Shown in pieces: positions 1 to 7,684 of a stretch of 64,000 nt of DNA. The translations under genes were made by a program, and so were the position numbers. The notes below the pieces were generated by a model that ran no database searches, was not told where the DNA came from, and saw only the letters and a program-made list of their open reading frames with translations. The first letter of the stretch is position 1. Every line of letters starts with the position of its first letter. The DNA lies in NCBI GenBank assembly GCA_019114225.1, contig DXFW01000020.1, forward strand, positions 1 to 64,000, written 5' to 3'. This stretch comes from Candidatus Allofournierella pullicola. Lineage in GTDB: Bacteria > Bacillota > Clostridia > Oscillospirales > Ruminococcaceae.

Positions 1-796
1 TCTTGTGCGCTTCGTCTAAGACCATCATCACTTTATTATATCGAAGAAAATATCCTAAATCGTCTTTCAACGAAACAACAGACGCATAAGAAATAAGCGT
101 AAGTTCAGCAGGCGTTTTTGAGTATAAATAATCCCGCTTATCCTCTTTGCTTAATCCGCTAATCAAACGTTTGGCACAAACAGATTTACCAAAACATTCT
201 TTGTACTCAAGTTCCCACGGGCCGAAAGAACTTAAGGGTCCTACAATCAATAAGCAGTCAACATGTTTAGGATTTTCTTCCGGGAGTGCATGTAAATATG
301 CATATGCACCATAGACAATGCTAGTTTTTCCCGCACCAGGTACCGAAAAGTTGCATGCATTTTGCGAAAAAGCCAGATGATATGCAGAAAGCAACTGCAA
401 TGGATAAAGTGAGCGTGCTGGCAAATTTGATGAAACCGAATCGACAAATTCTTGAAAATCAGAAACATCGCATTCATTATTTCGTATATGGCGCGCCTTT
501 TCAGAGAAAGCAGAGAATTTCCTCTCTTCCTCAAAAAAGTCGCACAAAACTTTCTCTGACGAATCACTTCGAGCTTCTTCAAAGCCATATTTAACCAGCA
601 TTTCATGAATTTTGCTCAGCACAGATACAATATCATCTTCACCGACTTTAACAACAAGGCGGTTAGCATCCAGTGTTGGGTGGAGATAATCTCTCGCATA
701 TCTCCAAGCAAAGCGGTGTCGCTGCAAAGCTTTGATATCGCCGCTCAAATAAATTTCATTTTTCGAAGAGTCAATATCGATTGTAACGGTGGCCAC
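1..796 (-). CDS. DEAH-box superfamily II helicase, N-terminal part (cut by window start)
   Basis: The reading frame runs off the left edge, so only the first 265 codons are visible. I read a P-loop (PGAGKTS, residues about 153-159) and, 108 residues later, a motif II DEAH box (VLDEAHK, about 259-265), the spacing expected for an SF2 helicase or SNF2-like ATPase. The sequence before the P-loop (YPLQLLSAYHLAF) resembles the Q-motif region. No ATG opens the frame. I chose the GTG at 796 because GGAG lies 8 nt upstream; a TTG about 7 codons earlier is possible. It starts 4 nt after the ParB-like gene ends, so it is third in an operon with the methyltransferase. The likely role is DNA translocation in a restriction or defence system (inference). 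Any nuclease domain would lie outside the window. Confidence 0.72.
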   Translation of the reverse strand, partial: MATVTIDIDSSKNEIYLSGDIKALQRHRFAWRYARDYLHPTLDANRLVVKVGEDDIVSVLSKIHEMLVKYGFEEARSDSSEKVLCDFFEEERKFSAFSEKARHIRNNECDVSDFQEFVDSVSSNLPARSLYPLQLLSAYHLAFSQNACNFSVPGAGKTSIVYGAYAYLHALPEENPKHVDCLLIVGPLSSFGPWELEYKECFGKSVCAKRLISGLSKEDKRDYLYSKTPAELTLISYASVVSLKDDLGYFLRYNKVMMVLDEAHK

Positions 797-800
797 AACA

Positions 801-2096
801 TCATCTCCGCTCAAATCTCTTCTTCATCTCATAAGAAAGCTTGTTAATCTCTCTTACCATTTCCTCAATGTGTGGGTCATTCAGGAAAGAATCTTGCTCT
901 TGATCAACGGCTTGAAGTTTATTCAACGCCTGCTCTATTAGATACCCAGGACGATTCGATTCTCGTTTATCATCAAGTCTTTGTGAATATCTTCTAAGAT
1001 TTCCTGTGAGTGGCCCTTTCGCTCTCGCTATCCACTCATTATCACGACTTCTGAGGAGCATGCTTAAATCTTCCCTGGGATGACTTTCACGCCATTCTTG
1101 AACTGATTCTTCATCCACAGGTATTTTTTCTTGGTGATTAGCAAAAAACTCATCCCACAGGTCTTTAAAGAAAAAAATGCTTCCATCTTTTCCTGTTTTT
1201 GCAATATCGCGGAATTCCTTTCCTTCATATCGTGCACGTATGTAATCAAAACATACAAGTTTCAAATCTGAGATATCTGAATCCTGGTAATCCCAATCCA
1301 CATTACTAACATTTGCTCCTCGCTTTTCATAGGAATCGAGATAGCCAGCCAGATCCACAAAAGGGCCTTCCGTTTTTTCTAGACGAGTATAAATACCGTC
1401 ATAATCATATTGCTGTAAGAACTCTTCCATTAATTTGAGAATCCGAAGCCATTCTCTGACTTTACTAGGTTTCTCACTCATAAAGCCAGCAATATCTTCT
1501 TCAGAGAATCCCAGCCGTTTTAGCTCTTTGCACTTTAAGTATTTTTCAATGGGATTATAGTCGAGTTTGTCATCTTCGCCCATCTGGTAGATGGTTTCCA
1601 GTTGTTGCATGTCCTTTTCTTGCGCATCATCAGGAAGAATTATGGCCAAGAAATACTTACATTTTTCTACTTGTTGGTAAGAATATCCCAATTCATCACG
1701 CTTGTGGAAAAGGCGGTTCAATAACATAGCTCGACGGTTTCCGTCAATAATCTTCCCATCAGAGCTAACAATACCATACCTCTGCTGTCCGTTTTCGAGA
1801 AGGCTTTTCATAGTAGTCTGATTGCGGTCTTCCTTTGACTCATACAAAAATTTCTCGATTAATTCTCTGTCTTCTGGCTTTTCAGCATCCAAATCACCAT
1901 TTTGCTTCTCGTAAGATAACACTTCCGAGCCAATGCGACCATTGTATTTATTATAGATTAAAAAATCCAGCGGAATGCGATAGACCTTTTCTGTGCGCGT
2001 TTCACCCTTGTAACGCAAAGGTATTCCCGTCATTGCAACATTGTTTTCATCATTCCGCAATTCAATCAATTTTTGCTTCCGAGTCGCTGCATCCAT
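801..2096 (-). CDS. ParB-like nuclease-fold protein of an R-M/defence operon
   Basis: This 431-residue protein has a ParB/Srx-type N-terminal domain: a box-like stretch at residues 48-56 (YNKYNGRIG) and the signature GKIIDGNRR at 114-122. A predicted helix-turn-helix follows at about 196-220 (LGFSEEDIA...VREWLRIL), as in ParB and its relatives. The C-terminal half is helical, charged and unrecognised. A longer frame extends upstream into the methyltransferase gene, but I start at the ATG at 2096, which lies 1 nt after the methyltransferase stop and 9 nt after GGAGG. It is tightly packed between a C5 methyltransferase and a DEAH helicase. ParB-fold proteins can be CTPases, nucleases or DNA-binding adaptors, and which applies here cannot be told from sequence. 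Confidence 0.75.
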   Translation of the reverse strand: MDAATRKQKLIELRNDENNVAMTGIPLRYKGETRTEKVYRIPLDFLIYNKYNGRIGSEVLSYEKQNGDLDAEKPEDRELIEKFLYESKEDRNQTTMKSLLENGQQRYGIVSSDGKIIDGNRRAMLLNRLFHKRDELGYSYQQVEKCKYFLAIILPDDAQEKDMQQLETIYQMGEDDKLDYNPIEKYLKCKELKRLGFSEEDIAGFMSEKPSKVREWLRILKLMEEFLQQYDYDGIYTRLEKTEGPFVDLAGYLDSYEKRGANVSNVDWDYQDSDISDLKLVCFDYIRARYEGKEFRDIAKTGKDGSIFFFKDLWDEFFANHQEKIPVDEESVQEWRESHPREDLSMLLRSRDNEWIARAKGPLTGNLRRYSQRLDDKRESNRPGYLIEQALNKLQAVDQEQDSFLNDPHIEEMVREINKLSYEMKKRFERR

Positions 2097-2097
2097 T

Positions 2098-3705
2098 TCA
2101 CAGGTCCTCCATTCTATGTATGATATGCCGCAAAACATAGTACCCAATTAAAATTGCCTGTGGAAGCTTATACGGGGATTCGCTAATTTGCACTTGCACA
2201 TTTTTCTCATAATCGTCCATATGTGCATCGATGAACTCTCTAACGCGTTTCAACATTTCATATGGTCCAAGCACATTGTTCTCTCGCCTATCGGACATCG
2301 TCATACAAAAAGCTCTTTGAAACTCATTAAATGTAACAACCGGTTGTTGCGCCAAAAATTCGTTTATAGCTGCACGATATCGCTCGTCGATGATTTGCCT
2401 TGTTACTTCCGGGGTGAAAACACAGGCTTTTTTCTTTCCTTGACTATAATGAATTTCCACTGTCCAGTGAAACAGCTTTTTTTCAAAATCGGAGTGGTAA
2501 TTCGTAAGTTCTACGCGATACGAGTTAATGATTAAATATGGAATATGATATTTGAATTTAGCAGTTTCTCGCCGCGGACGCTCTCTATTCATCGTGCACT
2601 CTATTCCATTCAAATTAAAAAATGGAATATTCGCATCATGATGGATTGGTAAATAGTGGTCAGGAACTGAAACATTTTCCGCTCGTGCCATAGCTTTCGC
2701 GATGGCGTATGACATTTTGGGTGGAACCGCATTTCCAACCAACGTATGTTTGATTCCGCGGGATGACCCATAAAAACGATAATCGATTGGGAAACTCATC
2801 ATAGACGCCGCTTCGCGCACTGTAGGCAAGCGATACCTTCCCGGGCCACATTCCAAAATCATCGCCTCGCGGGAACTCGCTGACATTGTAGCCATTACTG
2901 TTCTAGCAGGACGATCGAGATTTTCGGGAAATGCCATTTTCCCCATATAGCCTTTATCCTGTTTCAGCCGCTTTGCAGTTTCCCATTCAAACGGTGCCAA
3001 TTCATGCACATACTGATGATCTGATAGCTGATTCCTAGGAAGTGCAAAATCAGGATAATTAACATCAATGATTACTGCCGGTTCCTGCCCCAAAGGATTA
3101 CCTAATGATTCCAACAGCTGCCTCATCGTAATGACTGTTTCATCAGTGTTTGTTTCTATTGGTTTCGGAAACTCGCCGCACAAATAGCGTTTACGATTTG
3201 TGGGTGCGCCAAAATATTTTGCATTATAAATGCCAGATGCTCCACCATGAGGTCGAAGTATAAAGTCGCCAGTCAGTCCAAGATCCGCCGCAGTATATTC
3301 TTCTTTAATATACTCCCTTACACCAGGCACGTTCTCCAAAACCCAATACTTTAAAACTGATCCTGCTTTATACTTTTTTCGAGCAATGATACGTAAATAA
3401 GCATTAATCAGTTCAATGCCCAAAGTCTTATCCGCATTTCCAGATTTATTCGAGTGTGAGAATGCCTGACATGGTGGAGAACCAATGATAACTTCTGAAT
3501 CCGGAACAATTCTCTCAAATTCCTCATCAGGTAATTGGGAAATATGTATAACATCTTCCTGGATTACATTAACGCCAGGCTTGTTACCTTTATATGTTGT
3601 TACTGCCGGAAGCCATTTATCAACTGCAAAAACGATTTCAAAGCCTGCTTGGCGAAATCCTTCAGAAAATCCGCCCCCACCGCAGAAAAAATCCGCCACT
3701 CTCAT
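2098..3705 (-). CDS. DNA (cytosine-5)-methyltransferase with long C-terminal extension
   Basis: The ordered C5-methyltransferase motifs are clear: motif I DFFCGGGGFSEGF (residues 5-17), motif IV GSPPCQ with catalytic Cys79, motif VI ENV (124-126), motif VIII NRKRY (170-174) and motif X GNAVPP (324-329). The enzyme should transfer a methyl group from S-adenosylmethionine to C5 of cytosine in a specific site. About 185 residues follow motif X (roughly 350-535), more than in a minimal enzyme, with no recognised family; they may bind the partner proteins. The RBS GAAAGGAAA precedes the ATG at 3705. It is first in an operon with a ParB-like protein and a helicase, which suggests self-protection in a restriction-like defence system. 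Confidence 0.92.
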   Translation of the reverse strand: MRVADFFCGGGGFSEGFRQAGFEIVFAVDKWLPAVTTYKGNKPGVNVIQEDVIHISQLPDEEFERIVPDSEVIIGSPPCQAFSHSNKSGNADKTLGIELINAYLRIIARKKYKAGSVLKYWVLENVPGVREYIKEEYTAADLGLTGDFILRPHGGASGIYNAKYFGAPTNRKRYLCGEFPKPIETNTDETVITMRQLLESLGNPLGQEPAVIIDVNYPDFALPRNQLSDHQYVHELAPFEWETAKRLKQDKGYMGKMAFPENLDRPARTVMATMSASSREAMILECGPGRYRLPTVREAASMMSFPIDYRFYGSSRGIKHTLVGNAVPPKMSYAIAKAMARAENVSVPDHYLPIHHDANIPFFNLNGIECTMNRERPRRETAKFKYHIPYLIINSYRVELTNYHSDFEKKLFHWTVEIHYSQGKKKACVFTPEVTRQIIDERYRAAINEFLAQQPVVTFNEFQRAFCMTMSDRRENNVLGPYEMLKRVREFIDAHMDDYEKNVQVQISESPYKLPQAILIGYYVLRHIIHRMEDL

Positions 3706-3799
3706 GTTGAGTTTCCTTTCACAAACATTTAGAAATACGGGAAGAGTATCAAAGAAGCGTCATCCTAATGAATTTCTAAATTTTATTATAATTGATTTC

Positions 3800-3828
3800 A
3801 TTATACCATGTATTTGTTTAAGCAGCAA
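3800..3828 (-). promoter_or_regulatory. Promoter of the methyltransferase operon
   Basis: On the minus strand a -35 box TTGCTG (3828-3823) is followed after exactly 17 bp by a -10 box TATAAT (3805-3800), about 95 bp before the methyltransferase start. It is a near-consensus sigma-A promoter just beyond the end of the SLOG gene. Confidence 0.6.
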
Positions 3829-3839
3829 TTAAAGCGATG

Positions 3840-4331
3840 TTATTTAAACCATTCTGATTCTGCCACGTTCCACACCCGCAGGCCCTGCTTTTGCGCATAC
3901 CGCAGGGTGTAAGCTGTGCCGCCAGTGGCGCGGGTGCACCACGCGATGCAGCAACCGGCGTTGTCCACCAGGTGCCGGTCGCGGGCCAGAAAGGCCTCAC
4001 GGCTGGGCGTTTGGCAGCAGACGACTACCTTGTCTACCCTTGCCTCCACCGCCGCTGCACGGGCTTGCTGAGCGGTCGTCCAGCGGCTCTGGTAGCCTTG
4101 GAAGGGCTGCACCAGGATAATGCGTATCTGGGGTCGGCTCTCCCGTAGCGCCAGCAGTTTTTCCGCCACCAGCGTGTCGAAGCCCAACGCACCGCCCACG
4201 CCGAAATAGCGCACGCCCTCCTCCAGCAGCGGTTCCAGACGGGCATATACCCGTTTCCATATTTCCTCTTCTTGCCCAATCGGCAGATTGCGGTGCCCTG
4301 TGAAGCAGCAAGTGAAAGGTCGCTTGTCCAT
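3840..4331 (-). CDS. SLOG-family (DUF1273/YpsA-like) Rossmann protein
   Basis: A 163-residue protein starting CCFTGHRNLP, the N-terminal signature of the DUF1273/YpsA branch of the SLOG superfamily. It also has a glycine-rich loop (FGVGGALGFDTLVAEKLL) and a later TGGTAYTL stretch. SLOG domains are Rossmann-like folds thought to bind nucleotides or nucleotide derivatives, often linked to stress or defence signalling; no specific substrate can be named here. The length is close to the family norm. The start ATG at 4331 has GGAGGA upstream. It faces the small RHH gene across a short AT-rich intergenic region with a dyad, so the two are probably co-regulated. Confidence 0.8.
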   Translation of the reverse strand: MDKRPFTCCFTGHRNLPIGQEEEIWKRVYARLEPLLEEGVRYFGVGGALGFDTLVAEKLLALRESRPQIRIILVQPFQGYQSRWTTAQQARAAAVEARVDKVVVCCQTPSREAFLARDRHLVDNAGCCIAWCTRATGGTAYTLRYAQKQGLRVWNVAESEWFK

Positions 4332-4360
4332 GGCTTATCCTCCTCAAGATACATTTTTGT

Positions 4361-4376
4361 ATTACATATTTGTAAT
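4361..4376. promoter_or_regulatory. Inverted repeat between divergent SLOG and RHH genes
   Basis: ATTACA-TATT-TGTAAT is a perfect 6-bp dyad in an AT-rich spacer between the divergent SLOG (minus) and RHH (plus) genes. Related TGTAT/TACAT half-sites lie on both sides. This is a plausible operator for the adjacent ribbon-helix-helix protein (inference). Confidence 0.4.
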
Positions 4377-4438
4377 ATATAAATCATACACCATTGTGCG
4401 CCATAATAACTACAAGAAAATTTTGGCGGAGGTGCAAG

Positions 4439-4636
4439 ATGGCGCAGGAGGACAAATTTATTGTTCCGCACCGCAGGCCGGCTGTGGGTAAATCGACTGT
4501 AGTTTCGGTGCGTTTACCGGACACAATGCTCGCCAAACTGGAGGATGTGGCCGCCCAAACGGGCCGAACCCGCAACGAACTGGTGCAGATGTGCATCGAC
4601 TACGCCCTGGCCCGGCTAGAGATTCCCGAAGAATGA
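4439..4636 (+). CDS. Ribbon-helix-helix (CopG/Arc-type) small DNA-binding protein
   Basis: A 65-residue protein whose middle reads as an RHH fold: a beta strand (VVSVRLPD), helix A (TMLAKLEDVAAQTG), a turn (RTRNEL) and helix B (VQMCIDYALARL). Such proteins dimerise and bind short dyads, often near their own promoter. The ATG at 4439 is preferred because GGCGGAGG lies just upstream; a longer frame beginning at 4394 has no such site. A terminator follows directly, so the gene is monocistronic. No toxin partner is adjacent on the same strand. Confidence 0.78.
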   Translation: MAQEDKFIVPHRRPAVGKSTVVSVRLPDTMLAKLEDVAAQTGRTRNELVQMCIDYALARLEIPEE

Positions 4637-4640
4637 CAAA

Positions 4641-4670
4641 AGCAACCTCCTGCACGGAGGCTGCTTTTTT
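4641..4670 (+). terminator. Rho-independent terminator after the RHH gene
   Basis: The stem AGCAaCCTCC / GGAGGCTGCT (one bulged A) with loop TGCAC is followed directly by a T run, a few bases after the RHH stop codon. Confidence 0.8.
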
Positions 4671-4748
4671 GCTTGCGATGAGGCGTTTCCAAACACTTAT
4701 CGGGGTACAAAGAGAGTTTGCCGAACAGTTTTAGCCAGCTGCCTGGGC

Positions 4749-4777
4749 TGGTGCGAACAGGAAAAAGCCTGTATAAT
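4749..4777 (+). promoter_or_regulatory. Promoter upstream of the MQDRYVGD-family gene
   Basis: A -10 box TATAAT (4772-4777) lies 17 bp from a weak -35 TGGTGC (4749-4754), about 58 bp before the start at 4835. The promoter region 4736-4778 is clearly similar to 62165-62207, which has the same spacing and the same AAAAAGCCTGTATAATA core. Confidence 0.55.
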
Positions 4778-4834
4778 ACCAATAGCGCATTCCTTAGAAG
4801 CAACGATTCACTCTGTTTTGTCGGAGGCTGTTCT

Positions 4835-5566
4835 ATGCAAGATCGTTACGTCGGCGATATTGGAGACTATGGCAAACTTGGATTGCTTCGCAGCCTGGCC
4901 GCGGCCGGCCTGCGCATAGGAGTCAATTGGTATCGGACTCCCGATGAAAATCACAATGAAGACGGGAAGTTCATCCAGTATCTTAGAACTTCAGGCGAGG
5001 GCTCTTACCGCGCACACGATCCATTGCTGTGGGACGAGCTGGCGGAAATCGTAAATAGCGGGCGCCGGCAGGTCGAATCCCTGGAAGCGCCCAGTATTCT
5101 TGACGCTGCATTTTTCCATGACATCCTGGATTTCAGCCAAGTGTCTTACCGGGAGCGAGAGAACGTTCGTGCCGACTGGCACCAGCGGGCGCTGGAGAGG
5201 CTGCGTGATTGTGGCATTGTCTTTGCGGACCCGGACAACGGCTTAATTGTTTCCTCTGCCCTGCGAGGGAAAAGGGGGAACAAATATGTGCTTCCGGAGG
5301 AGTTGTTTGCCTACTATCAACAGGGTACGAGCGTCATTTATTATCAGCACAAGGCGCGCCGCCAGAACAGTTTTTATACAGACCAGCACGACAAATTGCT
5401 GCAGGACGAGCGGATAAAAGGCGCGGAAGGCCTGGGGCTCCAGTTCACCCGCACCTCCCTGCGGTACTACTGGTTTCTGCTACACCCTGAGCATGCACAA
5501 ACCGTGCGCCGCTGTGTGGATTCCATGTTGGCTGGTTCCTGGAGCGACTGTTTTCAACTGTGTTGA
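4835..5566 (+). CDS. Conserved protein of unknown function (MQDRYVGDIGD family)
   Basis: A 243-residue soluble protein beginning MQDRYVGDIGDYGKLGLLR, an N-terminus I recognise from a widespread uncharacterised family. Other visible features are VNWYRTPDENHNEDGK (about 30-46), an acidic FADPDNG (about 130-136), and GNKYV plus YYQHKARR in the second half. The pattern of conserved Asp/Asn/His suggests an enzyme, but no catalytic class is evident. The ATG at 4835 is chosen over an in-frame ATG at 4718, which lies upstream of the promoter; TCGGAGG sits 7 nt before it. It precedes a phosphoesterase pair that is duplicated elsewhere in the window behind a different first gene. Confidence 0.7.
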   Translation: MQDRYVGDIGDYGKLGLLRSLAAAGLRIGVNWYRTPDENHNEDGKFIQYLRTSGEGSYRAHDPLLWDELAEIVNSGRRQVESLEAPSILDAAFFHDILDFSQVSYRERENVRADWHQRALERLRDCGIVFADPDNGLIVSSALRGKRGNKYVLPEELFAYYQQGTSVIYYQHKARRQNSFYTDQHDKLLQDERIKGAEGLGLQFTRTSLRYYWFLLHPEHAQTVRRCVDSMLAGSWSDCFQLC

Positions 5567-5655
5567 TCCTGCCCTCACACTGACGAGTCCACGACTTGAC
5601 GCATCAGTTTGAGTGCACACCGGTATCGAATACCCATTCTCACAAGGAGACACCC

Positions 5656-6114
5656 ATGAATCTTATTATCCTCTCCGACACCCACGGCCTGCTGCGGCCG
5701 GCGGTGCTGGAACTTCTGCGTTCTGCTGACACCATTCTCCACGCCGGGGACATCAATTCCCAGGCGATAGTGGATCAACTCTCATCTTTAGCGCCGCTGT
5801 ATGTGGTGCGGGGCAACAACGACAAGGAATGGGCCGCGGCCATCCCCCACGACCTGACCGTGACGCTGGACGGCGTTCGGTTCTACATGGTCCACAACAA
5901 GAAGGACGTGCCGGCGGACCTGACCGGGGCGGACGTGGTGGTGTTCGGCCACTCCCACAAGTACAGTGAGGAGCGGCGCGGGGATGTTTTGTGGCTCAAT
6001 CCCGGCAGCTGCGGGCCGCGGCGGTTCCACCAGGAGATTACCCTGATGCGGGCCCAGGTCACCAGCGGCTCCATCCGGGTGGAGAAGATCGTCATTCCCC
6101 ACGAGGTGCCCTGA
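5656..6114 (+). CDS. YfcE/MJ0936-type metallophosphoesterase (copy 1)
   Basis: A 152-residue calcineurin-like phosphoesterase of the YfcE/MJ0936 group. The metal-binding motifs occur in order: DTHG (residues 8-11), GDIN (about 31-34), GNND (about 53-56), a mid-protein VHNKKD and GHSH (about 98-101). The family hydrolyses phosphodiester or phosphomonoester bonds with two divalent metals; the substrate is unknown. It starts at the ATG at 5656 after AAGGAGA. Its stop overlaps the next start (TGATG), implying translational coupling. A near-identical copy lies at 62595-63053, and a degraded fragment at about 30275. Confidence 0.88.
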   Translation: MNLIILSDTHGLLRPAVLELLRSADTILHAGDINSQAIVDQLSSLAPLYVVRGNNDKEWAAAIPHDLTVTLDGVRFYMVHNKKDVPADLTGADVVVFGHSHKYSEERRGDVLWLNPGSCGPRRFHQEITLMRAQVTSGSIRVEKIVIPHEVP

Positions 6115-6617
6115 TGGAACTGGGGCTGACCTTTCCTTTGCAGCGTTTTTTGCATCAAAAGCCGCCGCCCTACGGCAGTGAAAGCGACCGGCGTTTCTGC
6201 TGGGATCTGCACGTCATTGCGCTGCGGGGCCGCAACTGTCTTTTAGCCGTGCACTGCCACAGCCGGTACACCTTTGTACGCTTCGACGTGCCGGGGCTGC
6301 TCTGGGCTGACCCGCCCACGTTGTTCTGCACCAGTCTCTCGGACAGCCTGACCGCCGCCGGCTTTGCCCCGGCGCAGATCAGCGCGTATCTGCAAGCGGC
6401 CGGCGAAATGCAAATCACCCGCACCCACGGGCGGCGGGAGGTGGCCTTTCTCAACCGCGCATGGGACGATGTGCTGGCCCTGGACACCTGCCTGGACACC
6501 GCCAGCGCTGCGCAGCCCATGCTGGACTGGGCTGTAAACGCCCGTCCCAGCCGGTGTGTTGGCTTTGAGGGGTTGGCCCCCGCGGCAGGGCGCGTTGAAG
6601 CATCGCTAAACCTTTGA
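6114..6617 (+). CDS. Conserved protein of unknown function coupled to phosphoesterase (copy 1)
   Basis: A 167-residue protein. I start at the ATG at 6114 overlapping the phosphoesterase stop; the upstream extension of the frame is a shadow. Visible elements are FCWDLHVI (about 28-35), a core LLAVHCHSRYTFVRFD (about 43-58) and THGRREVAFLNRAWDDVL (about 104-121). The WDLHVI...LLAVHCHSRYTFV stretch is reminiscent of DUF6933-like proteins, but this is tentative. The same two-gene order recurs at 63053-63559, which supports a functional link with the phosphoesterase. Confidence 0.72.
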   Translation: MELGLTFPLQRFLHQKPPPYGSESDRRFCWDLHVIALRGRNCLLAVHCHSRYTFVRFDVPGLLWADPPTLFCTSLSDSLTAAGFAPAQISAYLQAAGEMQITRTHGRREVAFLNRAWDDVLALDTCLDTASAAQPMLDWAVNARPSRCVGFEGLAPAAGRVEASLNL

Positions 6618-6647
6618 TCATCATCGGAGAATTCCGTCAGAAAACAT

Positions 6648-7346
6648 ATGGATATGAAAGCTCAATTTTTTACGATCAATTCTGTCCCCGCCGTGCTCTA
6701 CGGTGAAGACTCCGCCAAAGGCTGGCTGTTCGTGCATGGCCAGATGGGCCACAAGGAAGAGGCCGAAGCCTTTGCTCAAATCGTCAGTCCCAAGGGATTG
6801 CAGGTTCTGGCCATAGATCTTCCCGGACATGGCGCACGCCAGAAGGAAGGCGGAGAGGCACTGACGCCCTGGGCGGTGGTGCCGGAACTGCAGGCCGCCG
6901 CAAGCTGGGCAAAAGCGCGCTGGAGCAGCTTTTCTGTGCGTGCCAACAGCATTGGAGCGTATTTTTCCCTGCTGGCTCTGGACACACCCGACAAGGCGCT
7001 GTTTGTTTCTCCCATTCTGGACATGAACGAACTGATCTGCACCATGATGACATGGGCCGGTGTAAGCGAAGACCAGTTGCGTGAGGCGGGTGAAATCGCA
7101 ACCGATTTCGGGCAGACACTGTCTTGGCAGTATTTGAATTATGTGCGCCGCCATCCCATTCATGACTGGCAGGGCCAGACCTGCATCCTTTATGGCGAGC
7201 GGGATGTAATGACGCCCCGGTCCACGGTGGAAGCATACGCCACCCGCCACCGGGCAGCGCTTACCCTCGTACCGGACGCAGAACACTGGTTCCACACACC
7301 CTCGCAGCTGGCAGCACTGCAGGCCTGGGAAGCAGAAAACATGTAA
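6648..7346 (+). CDS. Alpha/beta-hydrolase fold protein
   Basis: A 232-residue single-domain alpha/beta hydrolase. An oxyanion-side HG motif is seen (FVHGQMGHKEE, about 28-38), then DLPGHGAR, the nucleophile elbow RANSIGAYF with Ser about 105, the acid in LYGERDVMTP and the histidine in DAEHWFH. The elbow reads A-N-S-I-G, so the first glycine of GxSxG is alanine, which is tolerated in some family members. Substrate is unknown (esterase, lipase or peptidase). The start is uncertain between the ATGs at 6648 and 6654; the GGAGA upstream is about 17 nt away, which is far. Confidence 0.75.
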   Translation: MDMKAQFFTINSVPAVLYGEDSAKGWLFVHGQMGHKEEAEAFAQIVSPKGLQVLAIDLPGHGARQKEGGEALTPWAVVPELQAAASWAKARWSSFSVRANSIGAYFSLLALDTPDKALFVSPILDMNELICTMMTWAGVSEDQLREAGEIATDFGQTLSWQYLNYVRRHPIHDWQGQTCILYGERDVMTPRSTVEAYATRHRAALTLVPDAEHWFHTPSQLAALQAWEAENM

Positions 7347-7684
7347 AATTTGCAATGCTGGTTGATGCAGAGTTCAACTGTCTTGAATTTGACATGAACC
7401 GGGACATATCAGATGGATCAAAACCGTTCGGAAAAAACAATCAGTCATAAGCTGATTTCCAACGTCAATGAGATGCTATAAGGTGGTAGCAGATCTATCA
7501 CTCTACATGGCGGTATTAAATGCTATAATAAAAAGTGCAGATTCTTTTCTTGGGGCAATCGCAACACTTAAAGTATTACATGGTGTTTGAGATCGAGCAG
7601 CCGGACTATCCGGGAGCGTATTCCTAGGAGCGTTTTATGGATATTGTGAAGGGGCTGTAATCTAAGTGTTAGGGAGGTAACGCT
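7347..7684 (+). other. Intergenic stretch with a possible decayed coding tail
   Basis: There is no intact gene in these 338 bases. A frame at about 7557-7662 reads like a protein C-terminus (YYMVFEIEQPDYPGAYS, stop, ERFMDIVKGL, stop) interrupted by one in-frame stop, so it may be a gene remnant. A TATAAT hexamer at 7524-7529 could serve the DUF3800 gene, but no good -35 box is seen. Confidence 0.3.
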
